NCBI GenBank assembly: GCA_045597645.1
Contig: JAZLKM010000013.1
Location: 1 to 31,425, forward strand
Length of the DNA stretch: 31,425 bases
Direction: 5' to 3'
Origin: JAKSSE01 sp045597645
GTDB taxonomy: Bacteria; Bacillota; Clostridia; Lachnospirales; Lachnospiraceae
The notes under the pieces: generated by a model
Told to the model about the DNA's origin: nothing
Database searches by the model: none
The model's input: the letters and a program-made list of their open reading frames with translations, nothing else
Shown here: positions 14,054 to 22,038 of the stretch, one piece after another
Position numbering within the stretch: the first letter of the stretch is position 1
Layout of the letters: every line of letters starts with the position of its first letter
Translations under genes and position numbers: made by a program

Positions 14054-16597
14054 TTAAATCTCAAACAGATGATGGCCTGCTCCAATATCCTTTTGCAATC
14101 CACCTGCCATAAATAGCGCACACCCGCCTATTGGAACATCCACCTCGATTAGTATGCTATCCTGCTTCTTTTCCCAGCTTACCTGATATCTTCCGACCAT
14201 TGTATCGACAAAGCCTGTTACATGTTCAAGCGGCGAATCGAAGGTAGGCTTGATAAGCATCTTTTTTCCAGCTGGTGCAGATTCGTCAAACTGAATGCCA
14301 CATACCCATCTATATATCCAATTGACCACGCATCCATATGCATAATGATTCAGGCTGTTCATTCCGGTATCAGATATGCTGCCATCAGCCAGCACCGAAT
14401 TCCATCTCTCCCATATGGTTGTGGCTCCCAGATTTACTTCATATAGCCAGCCTGGATATTCTTCATTGAACAAAAGCTTATAGGCAATGTCACTATGATT
14501 CGTAGATACAAGTGCCTCCAAAAGGAATGCTGTCCCAATAAATCCAGTTGAAAGTTTTCCGTTATTTTCATCTATTAGCTCTGCCAGCTTATCTCCAGCT
14601 ACAGACTTTTCTGCATCCTCAAAAACATCAAATTCTATTCCGACTGCATAGGCAGTCTGAGTGTTTATAGTTAACAATCCATCTTCTTGAACATATTTTT
14701 TCCGGATTGCAGACCTTATCTCATCAGACAGCTTCTTATATTCAGCGGCCTCCTCTACTTTCCCAAGCACTTTAGCCGCCTTATATGTAAGGCGTGACGA
14801 AAGCATATAATATGCTGAAGCAATGTAGAACGGATCAGTTCCTCCCTGCAGGTTATCAGGCGTCGTATCAAGAGCCAGCCAATCACCGAAATGGAATCCG
14901 CAATTTATCAATCTGGTTCCGTCACAATAATCTTCATCCACATGCTTAAGAAATGATACCCAAGCCGTCATGTTTTCATATTGTGCATCAAGCCATTTCT
15001 TGTTTCCATACTGTATGTAATTATTCCAAGGGATAACTGTTGCAGCATCTCCCCAGCCACTCGAGCCGGCTTCACCCCACTTACCCTCCTGGTAATCATA
15101 TTCCGGCTGACCATCTTGTTCTCTCTCAATTGTCAGCACATCCGGCACCACAAACGGAACTGAACCTTTAAGTCCCCTCTGTTCATAGAGCATATCTCTC
15201 AAATACTTCCTGTAAAAAACAGGTGTCTGCATATGATATGATGCTGCGCTGCTAAATACCTGCGCATCACCTGTCCATCCCAACCTCTCATCCCTTTGTG
15301 GGCAATCCGTTGGCACATCTAAAAAATTGCCCTTTTGGCTCCATTTTGTATTCAGAATGAGCCTATTTATTTTTTCATTATCTGTTACAATTGCCCCGGT
15401 TTCTTTTAAATCAGAATAAAGTGCCCAGGCCTCAAAATCGTTGATATTTGTGTCTGTAACCTTTATTCCCTCAACTCTTACATATCTAAAACCGAAAAAG
15501 GTAAAATGCGGCCTTATATCCTTATCATCACCATTTGATGTATAAGTATACCTAGCCTTTGCCGTTCTTAGATTGTCCTGATAAAATTTGCCATCCTGTA
15601 ATATCTCGCCATATGAGAGGGTTACGCTTTCATCCTTTTTCAGCTTCGCATTCACTTTAACCCAACCAGTGATTTCCTGCCCAAAATCAAGGATAGTCTC
15701 CCCTACCACACTTGTGATTATCTTTACAGGAGTCAAAGTCTCATGTCGTCTCACATTGAGGCCTGTCATTGGGGTAAGCATCCCTTGCGGTGCATCTGCG
15801 ATAACCGCATTACTGTCTTCACATGGCAAGGCGAAAATGTCAGTAACTCTATCATCCCAGACCTCACCATCATAAATATTTGACATTACTACAGGAGACT
15901 CTTCGACCAGCCACGATGCATCTGTGCCAATCACGTTTGTTACATCACCGTGCATATACAAGTCGCACAGCAGCATGAAATCTGTGCCGTAGTGGTTAAC
16001 ATGTCCCCCATCGCTAAACCCGAGACGTCCCTTATACCATCCATCTCCCAGTATTACAGTTATAAGATTGTCGCCACAATTAAGGTAGTCTTTGACATCA
16101 TAAGTTTGATACTGAATCCAATACCTATAGTCAGTAAAATATGGGGTCAAAAAATCATTGCCCACTTTTTCCCCATTAATATACACTTCATACAGGCCTA
16201 AACCGCAAATGTATAATCTGGCTATTTCAGGGAGTTTGTCGATTCTAAATGACTTCTTAAATACCGGAGACTTTTTTTCAGAAAAAGCAGGCTTTATCCA
16301 CTTTCCTATCCAAGCGCCCGATGGATGTCCCCCTTCAAAGGATGAAACTTCACTGTCTCCAACTTTCCAAAAGTACTTTTTTCCATCTTCAAATTCATAA
16401 TCAGGGGCAAAGCATACACCATCACTTCTCGTCACCATGCGTGAATACACCGGGGCAGCAAAGCTCTCGTCAGTCGAGATCAAGAGCTCCATGTTCTCAC
16501 TGTTTCCACCATTTTTCCACGAGAAGACAAGGTCGCTTAGATCAATTCCCAGCGGGTTAGTTTGGTAATTAGTCTGCAGATCATATGCTTTGCTCAT
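14054..16597 (-). CDS. Alpha-L-rhamnosidase, GH78
   Basis: An 847-residue glycosidase that removes alpha-L-rhamnose from plant glycans or glycosides. The order is an N-terminal fibronectin-like domain, a rhamnosidase-N carbohydrate-binding beta domain (YICGLGLYEVYINGEKVG region), a further beta domain, the (alpha/alpha)6 catalytic barrel and a C-terminal beta sandwich. The GH78 hallmark DCPQRDERLGWTGDAQVF is near residues 430-447 and supplies the acidic catalytic residues. GATTIWERW near 725 holds the conserved Glu. There is no signal peptide, so it acts in the cytoplasm on imported oligosaccharides. The start is ATG 16597 with AGGAGGGG just upstream; a longer frame to 16636 overlaps mscS. 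It follows mscS by 13 bp. Confidence 0.94.
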   Translation of the reverse strand: MSKAYDLQTNYQTNPLGIDLSDLVFSWKNGGNSENMELLISTDESFAAPVYSRMVTRSDGVCFAPDYEFEDGKKYFWKVGDSEVSSFEGGHPSGAWIGKWIKPAFSEKKSPVFKKSFRIDKLPEIARLYICGLGLYEVYINGEKVGNDFLTPYFTDYRYWIQYQTYDVKDYLNCGDNLITVILGDGWYKGRLGFSDGGHVNHYGTDFMLLCDLYMHGDVTNVIGTDASWLVEESPVVMSNIYDGEVWDDRVTDIFALPCEDSNAVIADAPQGMLTPMTGLNVRRHETLTPVKIITSVVGETILDFGQEITGWVKVNAKLKKDESVTLSYGEILQDGKFYQDNLRTAKARYTYTSNGDDKDIRPHFTFFGFRYVRVEGIKVTDTNINDFEAWALYSDLKETGAIVTDNEKINRLILNTKWSQKGNFLDVPTDCPQRDERLGWTGDAQVFSSAASYHMQTPVFYRKYLRDMLYEQRGLKGSVPFVVPDVLTIEREQDGQPEYDYQEGKWGEAGSSGWGDAATVIPWNNYIQYGNKKWLDAQYENMTAWVSFLKHVDEDYCDGTRLINCGFHFGDWLALDTTPDNLQGGTDPFYIASAYYMLSSRLTYKAAKVLGKVEEAAEYKKLSDEIRSAIRKKYVQEDGLLTINTQTAYAVGIEFDVFEDAEKSVAGDKLAELIDENNGKLSTGFIGTAFLLEALVSTNHSDIAYKLLFNEEYPGWLYEVNLGATTIWERWNSVLADGSISDTGMNSLNHYAYGCVVNWIYRWVCGIQFDESAPAGKKMLIKPTFDSPLEHVTGFVDTMVGRYQVSWEKKQDSILIEVDVPIGGCALFMAGGLQKDIGAGHHLFEI

Positions 16598-16610
16598 ATG
16601 CCCCTCCTGA

Positions 16611-17393
16611 TTATTTATCACCTCGAACCACCTCAATGTGTGGATACGCTATCTCGATGCCATTAGCCGGCAGCTCCTTCACCAGTCTACGTCTTATGTT
16701 GCTGCAGGCGCTGAAGTTCTGCTCTATTGTCTGTGTTGCAACCTTGACAGATATTACTACTGATGAATCCGCTAAATCGCTGACCATAGTCACTACTTCA
16801 TCACCTACAAAATCCGGTTCTTCCCTTACTATCTGTGCAATCAATTCTATAGCCTTATCTACATCTGATTCATATGTGATGCTCACTGTGAGGAAGTAAG
16901 TATTAAGGCCCTCTTCCACATTGGTATAGTTTTTCACAATCTCGTTATCCATCATTTTGTTAGGGATATAGTGAATGCAGCCGGTTCTTGTATCCTGCAC
17001 ATGGAACGAGCGCATATCCATGCTGATAACATATCCTGTGATATCACCGATTGAAATTCGGTCTCCCTTCTTAATGTCATCTGCAAAAATCAGCACCAGT
17101 CCATGCACAATATTTGAAAAAGATTCCTGAAAACAAAAACCTACTACAGCAACTATCAAGCTGGATGATAATACCAATTGATCAGCATTGTCCTTGATAA
17201 TCTGAAACTGAAGCAAAATCGCCAGTATTCCCACTAACACCTCAGCAAACATCACAAGCCTAAGCTGAAACATCTGCTTTAGCGACATCTTCTTATTATG
17301 TTTTCCAAGGTACCTCTCAATCTGGAGTACCGCTGCCAGAACCAATGCGATAATCGCGGCTCTCACCCAGTCAATTTGTAGAATGTTAATCAT
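16611..17393 (-). CDS. mscS: Small-conductance mechanosensitive channel, MscS family
   Basis: A 260-residue membrane protein. There are three hydrophobic segments: about 8-30, 47-69 and 75-110. The third is the pore helix continuing into the MscS signature (SLIVAVVGFCFQESFSNIVH and GLVLIFADDIKKGDRISIGD). A beta domain follows with GYVISMDMRSFHVQD, then the C-terminal alpha/beta vestibule. It should open on membrane tension to release solutes after osmotic downshock. The start is ATG 17393 with GGAG five to six bases upstream; a much longer frame to 17534 would run into a terminator stem. An extended -10 promoter lies at 17431-17439. Thirteen bases separate it from the GH78 gene, so channel and rhamnosidase are probably co-transcribed. 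Confidence 0.9.
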   Translation of the reverse strand: MINILQIDWVRAAIIALVLAAVLQIERYLGKHNKKMSLKQMFQLRLVMFAEVLVGILAILLQFQIIKDNADQLVLSSSLIVAVVGFCFQESFSNIVHGLVLIFADDIKKGDRISIGDITGYVISMDMRSFHVQDTRTGCIHYIPNKMMDNEIVKNYTNVEEGLNTYFLTVSITYESDVDKAIELIAQIVREEPDFVGDEVVTMVSDLADSSVVISVKVATQTIEQNFSACSNIRRRLVKELPANGIEIAYPHIEVVRGDK

Positions 17394-17430
17394 TTTTTCT
17401 CCATTCCTACTTGATAAATTTATTTCTGTA

Positions 17431-17439
17431 ATTATAGCA
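17431..17439 (-). promoter_or_regulatory. Extended -10 promoter for mscS and downstream genes
   Basis: TGCTATAAT (17439-17431) on the minus strand is a perfect extended -10 element; no good -35 is visible. The predicted start near 17424 leaves a ~30-nt leader before mscS. It lies just after the fucosidase terminator. Confidence 0.65.
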
Positions 17440-17471
17440 TTTCTTGTCACAACATGAAAAATATTTATAAC

Positions 17472-17502
17472 AAAATAGAGACTACTATTGTTGTAGTCTC
17501 TA
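17472..17502 (-). terminator. Terminator between the fucosidase and mscS
   Basis: A perfect 10-bp stem TAGAGACTAC/GTAGTCTCTA (17476-17485 with 17493-17502) has a 7-nt loop and is followed on the minus strand by TTTTGTT and a T-rich tract. It should end the transcript coming from the fucosidase gene. Confidence 0.75.
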
Positions 17503-17504
17503 CA

Positions 17505-17725
17505 ATACACAGAACAGCTTATACTTAATGACATCTGCGCTCAATTACAGCCGTATGAGGGATTTTGCAACACTGGGCGGTAATTTAAACACAAACAATA
17601 AACCATTTTACCACTGTTTGGGGCTGATATATTTCCAGCCGGCTTATAAGTCAGTGTGCGTCTGATTGCCGCATCCTGACTTATAAAGCCGTAGTAAATC
17701 TTAATGGCCCCCAAGCAGAAACAAA
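17505..17725 (-). other. Structured region downstream of the fucosidase gene
   Basis: No gene is visible. A long hairpin pairs 17640-17654 with 17676-17691 (about 15 bp with one bulged base), with an inner TGCG/CGCA stem. Next to it, GGCTG/CAGCC (17622-17626 with 17636-17640) can form a competing stem. It could be a stabilised 3' untranslated region or a small RNA; no promoter is evident. Confidence 0.4.
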
Positions 17726-19201
17726 CTAAGCCAGCTTAACTCTAAAGCAGATTGGCTTGTCAGAAGCTACAGTGGTGGTCTTGATGTGCAGGCCCTCCTC
17801 GTCGCGGGACCAAACTGGTTTCTCTTCAAAGCCAAGGACTGTGACGTCCTCGATGATGCCATGGAATTTAGGCAGGTGAGACGCATCCTGCTTGCCGAGA
17901 GCCTTGATAGTAATCTCACCGCATTCGGGGTAAGCCAGAGCAAAAACATTGATGTATTCGCCCTTGGTAGTAAATCTGAAATCCTCAGCAGTAAAGACCT
18001 TATCGACAGCATCCGTGAACTGGCCGCCAGCAACCTGGGTAGGACCTTCCACAGCCATGCGCCATACGCGGCTGCCGTATACAGCATCGGCGTTTATTTC
18101 CATCCACTCACCGATTTCCTCTAGAACAGCTCTGTCCTCATCAGTGATAGTACCGTCAGCGCGCGGACCCACATTAAGGAGCAGATTGCCATTTTTACTG
18201 ATGATATCTACAAAGTCGCAAAGAATATTTTTCGCCTTCTTAAAATCGTTATTCTCTGTGTAGCACCATGAGTTCTTGGCAATGGCAGTATCTGTCTGCC
18301 AGTAGAATGGCTGGATTGCATCGAACTGGCCTCGTTCAATGTCTACTAGAGCAGTTCCAAACATGAATGCATCATGCTTGTAGCAGATGACTACCTCCTC
18401 GCCCCACTCGATAGCACGATTGTAATAATATGCTGCAATTTTCTTAAGATACGGCTTGGCTGATTCGTGTTGAATCCACCAGTCAAAATAGAGGATTTTC
18501 GGCCTATAGTTATCTACCAGCTCCAGGGTGCGCATCATCCAGTCATCCAAAAATTCCTTAGTTGGAGTAGGCTTACTATGAATATCCTGAAAATCTGCTT
18601 CCTCGGCAGCTGGCCAGTAGAAATCGCCTTCCTTCTGATCATCGGTTATATCACTCTCGATATGCCTTCCCGGGTTCATGAAAAACCAGTGCTCAATGCG
18701 GTGTGTAGATGCACCATTAACTAAGCCTGCTTCCTGCACTGCGTCTACCAGATCGCCGTGAAGGTCGCGCTTTGGTCCCATATCATAAGCGTTCCACTTG
18801 GATGCCTCGCTTTTGTACATTTGGAATCCATCATGATGCTCTGCTACAGGAACTACATATTTTGCTCCTGCTTTCTTAAATAGCTGTGCCCACTGCGAAG
18901 GCTCATACTTTTCAGCCTTGAACATAGGTATAAAATCTTTATATCCAAAGTCCTTTTGGCTGCCATAAGTTGCAATGTGATGCTCATACTCGCGGCTATC
19001 CTTAACATACATCATCCTAGAGTACCACTCTGTACCGAACGCTGGCACGCTGTACACGCCCCAGTGGATAAAAATACCAAATTTAGCGTCCATGAACCAT
19101 TCTGGCGTACGATGCTTCGCCAGTGACTCCCAGTTATCAGCATATGGACCTGCTGCGATTACGTCATCAACCTTCTTCAACCATGCTTTTTTATCGTACA
19201 T
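17726..19201 (-). CDS. Alpha-L-fucosidase, GH29
   Basis: A 491-residue retaining glycosidase that releases alpha-linked L-fucose. The catalytic barrel starts with FGIFIHWGVYSVPAFGTEWY (41-60). It has the substrate-binding EHHDGF (121-126) and the nucleophile Asp240 in KILYFDWW. GNLLLNVGPRADG follows, a typical late GH29 motif, and then a C-terminal beta domain. There is no signal peptide, so it works on imported oligosaccharides such as fucosylated xyloglucan fragments. The start is ATG 19201, directly preceded by AAGGAGGGGG; an upstream ATG at 19225 has no ribosome site. It follows rsmJ by 43 bp and is the last gene before a terminator at 17472-17502. Confidence 0.93.
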   Translation of the reverse strand: MYDKKAWLKKVDDVIAAGPYADNWESLAKHRTPEWFMDAKFGIFIHWGVYSVPAFGTEWYSRMMYVKDSREYEHHIATYGSQKDFGYKDFIPMFKAEKYEPSQWAQLFKKAGAKYVVPVAEHHDGFQMYKSEASKWNAYDMGPKRDLHGDLVDAVQEAGLVNGASTHRIEHWFFMNPGRHIESDITDDQKEGDFYWPAAEEADFQDIHSKPTPTKEFLDDWMMRTLELVDNYRPKILYFDWWIQHESAKPYLKKIAAYYYNRAIEWGEEVVICYKHDAFMFGTALVDIERGQFDAIQPFYWQTDTAIAKNSWCYTENNDFKKAKNILCDFVDIISKNGNLLLNVGPRADGTITDEDRAVLEEIGEWMEINADAVYGSRVWRMAVEGPTQVAGGQFTDAVDKVFTAEDFRFTTKGEYINVFALAYPECGEITIKALGKQDASHLPKFHGIIEDVTVLGFEEKPVWSRDEEGLHIKTTTVASDKPICFRVKLA

Positions 19202-19244
19202 TTCCCCCTCCTTGTCATTAGCCATTTCGACTCATAATTACCAT

Positions 19245-19889
19245 TTACGCCCTTACTATCACATCCACACGCACTGCTTTCCCCTCTAGTGAATAGGATG
19301 GCTTAATACCAGCCAGATATGGGCCCTTCGCTGGTCTTTTTACCAGTATCTTATGTGCACCAGTTGCCAGCGCCGCTTCCATAAGCGCATTCTCATCCTG
19401 GCACGGCTCCTCAATATTATGAATGAGCTGGAATTTCTTTTTGACCATTGCGCTTTTTGTGCGCTGTGGAAACATAGGGTCTAAGAGCACCACATCCACA
19501 TACTCCGCAATCTCCGACATGCCTTCGATGCTATCAGCTTCTATCAGCTCCATGCGCGATACTATAGATGCCAGTTCTTCATCTTCTAGTGCTCTTCTAA
19601 TTGTATCCTTCAGAAGAGCAGCTATCGTCTCGTCACGCTCAAATAATTTTACTTTAAATCCTGCTGCCGCAAGAAGCAGTGCATCGTCCCCCATTCCTGC
19701 CGTAGCATCAATAGCGAGTGGCAGCCGACCTCCTGCATCTTTTATCTTGGCCGCTTTAACTATAAGCTCATGCGTTAGGTTATTATGTTTTAACCTAGGA
19801 AGAAGCCTTGCAAAATCACCATGCATGCTCTGTCCATCATCAGATACCAGACATAATATGCCGTCTCTTTTTTCCAAGCAGACCCCCAT
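19245..19889 (-). CDS. rsmJ: 16S rRNA (guanine1516-N2)-methyltransferase-like protein
   Basis: A 214-residue SAM-dependent methyltransferase of the RsmJ (DUF548/YhiQ) family, which in E. coli modifies G1516 of 16S rRNA. The SAM-binding motif is IDATAGMGDDALLLA (about 59-73), followed by an acidic LFERDE. The target-base motif is LLDPMFPQRTKSAMVKKK (about 135-152), closely matching the E. coli LDPMFPHKQKSALVKK. It is shorter at the N-terminus than the 250-residue E. coli enzyme. The ATG overlaps the stop of the GT8 gene as TAATG, so translation is coupled. The family call is firm. The exact target base in a Firmicute is inference. Confidence 0.88.
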   Translation of the reverse strand: MGVCLEKRDGILCLVSDDGQSMHGDFARLLPRLKHNNLTHELIVKAAKIKDAGGRLPLAIDATAGMGDDALLLAAAGFKVKLFERDETIAALLKDTIRRALEDEELASIVSRMELIEADSIEGMSEIAEYVDVVLLDPMFPQRTKSAMVKKKFQLIHNIEEPCQDENALMEAALATGAHKILVKRPAKGPYLAGIKPSYSLEGKAVRVDVIVRA

Positions 19890-20914
19890 TACTGCGTGCC
19901 TCCTGTCAGCTGCTCGACATAATTTATCAGCTGCTTATTTATCATAGCCATTTCGTCTAATGCAGCCTGGGCTTTTTCAAGCGACGCCCGCAGCTCGCGA
20001 TTACACTCAGTCAATTCCTTATTTTCTGCCATCATCTTATCTCGCCTTTTCTCCAATGAGAAATCAGACATCGCATCATCTACAAATGATTCAAGTAGCT
20101 CATGATATATTTTCGTTTTCTTCGCATACTTCCACCAGATTTGTTCGATACTATAGTGCTCATATCTGGTATTCCACGGCTTATACGCCATAAAATGTAT
20201 TATACTCGCTGTCTTATTGGCTTGCTCGACCGAAATTCCTCTTGCTCGCAGATAGTGCGAAAAGCAATTGTATTTTAGTGGGTCCTGATACTTCAAATGT
20301 CTCCAGTGCACGTAATTTAATATATCCTGGTCTGGTGCAAACATTTCATAGTTCCAAGCTTCCATAGCATCCAGGTACAGCTGAAACGGATATTTTCCCC
20401 TTAACATTTCTATGTTTGCCAAAATCACGCCTGAATTGAAATATTTTCCACCTGACTCAGCCATTGGAGCCAGCATCTTTCTTTGAATCTCACTGTACTC
20501 ATCCCACGTTGTTACACCGCAGCCATCCTGACATACTACAAGTTCTGCGCCTTCGAAGTCCTGACTATACATTTCCTGGATATCGGCATTCACAATAATA
20601 TCCACATCGAGATACAGTATGCGATCTACTGCCTTAGGCAGCATATCCCACATTAAAAGTCTGAAATACATCTCCACTGTCCAATTAGTATTTCTAGGCA
20701 GTTTATCAGAAAATAGTGCCATTTCCATACGGACTGGATGGATATCAATATCATAATCCTCCAAGGCTCTGCTTATTTTGTCGTAGTCTGACTTTTCTAA
20801 CTCAGCGCTCAATAAATAGGCATCCACGTGACATGGATTATTTTCACATATGCTGGTTAGCATAACTATTGTGTACGGGATATACTTTTTATTCAAAGAT
20901 GTTGATACGTTCAT
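19889..20914 (-). CDS. Family 8 glycosyltransferase with C-terminal coiled coil
   Basis: A 341-residue GT-A glycosyltransferase of the GT8 (LgtC/glycogenin-like) family, usually transferring galactose or glucose from UDP-sugar with retention. The metal-binding DxD is Asp103-Val-Asp105 in RILYLDVDIIV. KYFNSGVILANI (about 157-168) and the C-terminal HFMAYKPWN metal/substrate motif are present. After residue ~285 the chain is a charged coiled coil (about 288-335), probably for oligomerisation or binding a partner. There is no signal peptide. The ATG has TAGGAG, and that Shine-Dalgarno spans the stop of the permease gene. It is coupled to rsmJ downstream. The acceptor is unknown. Confidence 0.9.
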   Translation of the reverse strand: MNVSTSLNKKYIPYTIVMLTSICENNPCHVDAYLLSAELEKSDYDKISRALEDYDIDIHPVRMEMALFSDKLPRNTNWTVEMYFRLLMWDMLPKAVDRILYLDVDIIVNADIQEMYSQDFEGAELVVCQDGCGVTTWDEYSEIQRKMLAPMAESGGKYFNSGVILANIEMLRGKYPFQLYLDAMEAWNYEMFAPDQDILNYVHWRHLKYQDPLKYNCFSHYLRARGISVEQANKTASIIHFMAYKPWNTRYEHYSIEQIWWKYAKKTKIYHELLESFVDDAMSDFSLEKRRDKMMAENKELTECNRELRASLEKAQAALDEMAMINKQLINYVEQLTGGTQ

Positions 20915-20921
20915 AGTACTC

Positions 20922-22034
20922 CTATCTAATCAGCACCCAAGCTCCAAGTAATATAGCTAGAAAAGCTACGTTCATCACTGTGAACAGAGCAAAATATTTG
21001 CCTTTGTTGTCATTATCGTACTGTGCGAATTGCTTGTAGGAAATAAGGCTTGCCATAGAAGCAATAAGTGTTCCAAGACCTCCCAGGTTCACACCTATAA
21101 GTAAGTCATGATAATTTTCAGTAAAGCCTGCCAGCAAAAGCGTAGCCGGCACGTTGCTAATAGCCTGACTCGCCACTACCGATGTCACTACCTCGTGGCC
21201 TCCTACTACATTCTTTAGAAAATCAGACACTGCTGCGATATTACCCAGGTTTCCTGTGAAGACAAAAAAGAAAATAAATGTAAGCAACAGGCTATAATCT
21301 GCCTTAAGTATCATTTTCCTGTCAAAAATCAAAAGGTAAACCAAAATCAGGCAAAGCGGTATCAAATAGTGAATTACCCTAAGCACCACCAGTAAGCAAA
21401 GTACAAAGAATAATCCGTATACTACGACTTCCTTAACGCTAATTGTGGGCACGTTAAGTCCAGATGTCGCCTCTCCCTTTCCTCTGCAAAGCAAGAAAGT
21501 GCAAATCATAATCAGAAGAAGAGACAATCCCGAGTACGGCAACATGATTTTAACGAAGTCTCCTATTCCCATACCCGCTGTGTTATAAATGTATAGATTC
21601 TGAGGATTGCCTATTGGCATAAGCATGCTACCCAGGTTAGCTGCCAGTGTCTGCAGTACCACTACTGGCAAGATCAGTTTTCTTTGCCCACTGGTCTCCA
21701 GCGTATATATTGCAAATGGTACAAAGGTTATTAGCGCCACATCATTGGTGATAATCATAGAAAATACAAAGCATAAAAGGACCAGTATCATGCTAAGTCC
21801 TCTCACTCCATTTACCTTCCTAAGCAGCATCATACCAATGGCATCAAAAAATAACGCCTTTTTTAATCCTGCCATAACCAGCATAAGTGACAGAAGAATT
21901 CCTAACACTCTAAAGTCGATGTATCCTAAGTATTTCTGGCTTGGATGTACCACAAAAGCTGAAACCACGGCAAGCACAAAGGACACCACCAGCAAGGTGT
22001 CCTTTTTTATAAAACTAACTATCTTATCCTTCAC
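20922..22034 (-). CDS. Anion/ion transporter of the ArsB/NhaD/CitMHS superfamily
   Basis: A polytopic membrane protein of about 370 residues and roughly ten hydrophobic segments. It belongs to the ion-transporter superfamily that includes ArsB, NhaD and divalent-anion/Na+ symporters. Two half-repeat signatures are visible: SMIITNDVALITFVPF followed by LGSMLMPIGNPQNLYIY (the conserved GNPQN hairpin), and in the second half SQAISNVPATLLLAGF followed by GVNLGGLGTLIASMASL. Substrate cannot be told from sequence; inorganic or carboxylate anions are typical. I favour GTG 22034, four bases after the lipoprotein stop, giving an N-terminus MKDKIVSFIKKD. A TTG at 22055 inside the lipoprotein gene is the alternative. 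The stop overlaps the ribosome site of the GT8 gene. Confidence 0.82.
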   Translation of the reverse strand: MKDKIVSFIKKDTLLVVSFVLAVVSAFVVHPSQKYLGYIDFRVLGILLSLMLVMAGLKKALFFDAIGMMLLRKVNGVRGLSMILVLLCFVFSMIITNDVALITFVPFAIYTLETSGQRKLILPVVVLQTLAANLGSMLMPIGNPQNLYIYNTAGMGIGDFVKIMLPYSGLSLLLIMICTFLLCRGKGEATSGLNVPTISVKEVVVYGLFFVLCLLVVLRVIHYLIPLCLILVYLLIFDRKMILKADYSLLLTFIFFFVFTGNLGNIAAVSDFLKNVVGGHEVVTSVVASQAISNVPATLLLAGFTENYHDLLIGVNLGGLGTLIASMASLISYKQFAQYDNDNKGKYFALFTVMNVAFLAILLGAWVLIR

Positions 22035-22038
22035 TTCT

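Noticed and set aside
16598..16636. Upstream extension of the GH78 gene to 16636
   Set aside because: It overlaps the end of mscS and lacks a better ribosome site than the AGGAGGGG before ATG 16597.
17394..17534. Upstream extension of mscS to 17534
   Set aside because: It would translate through the fucosidase terminator stem and the mscS promoter; ATG 17393 has a proper GGAG.
19423..19947. Plus-strand 174-codon frame across rsmJ and the GT8 end
   Set aside because: Antisense to two recognised families; Ser/Ala-rich shadow without a ribosome site.
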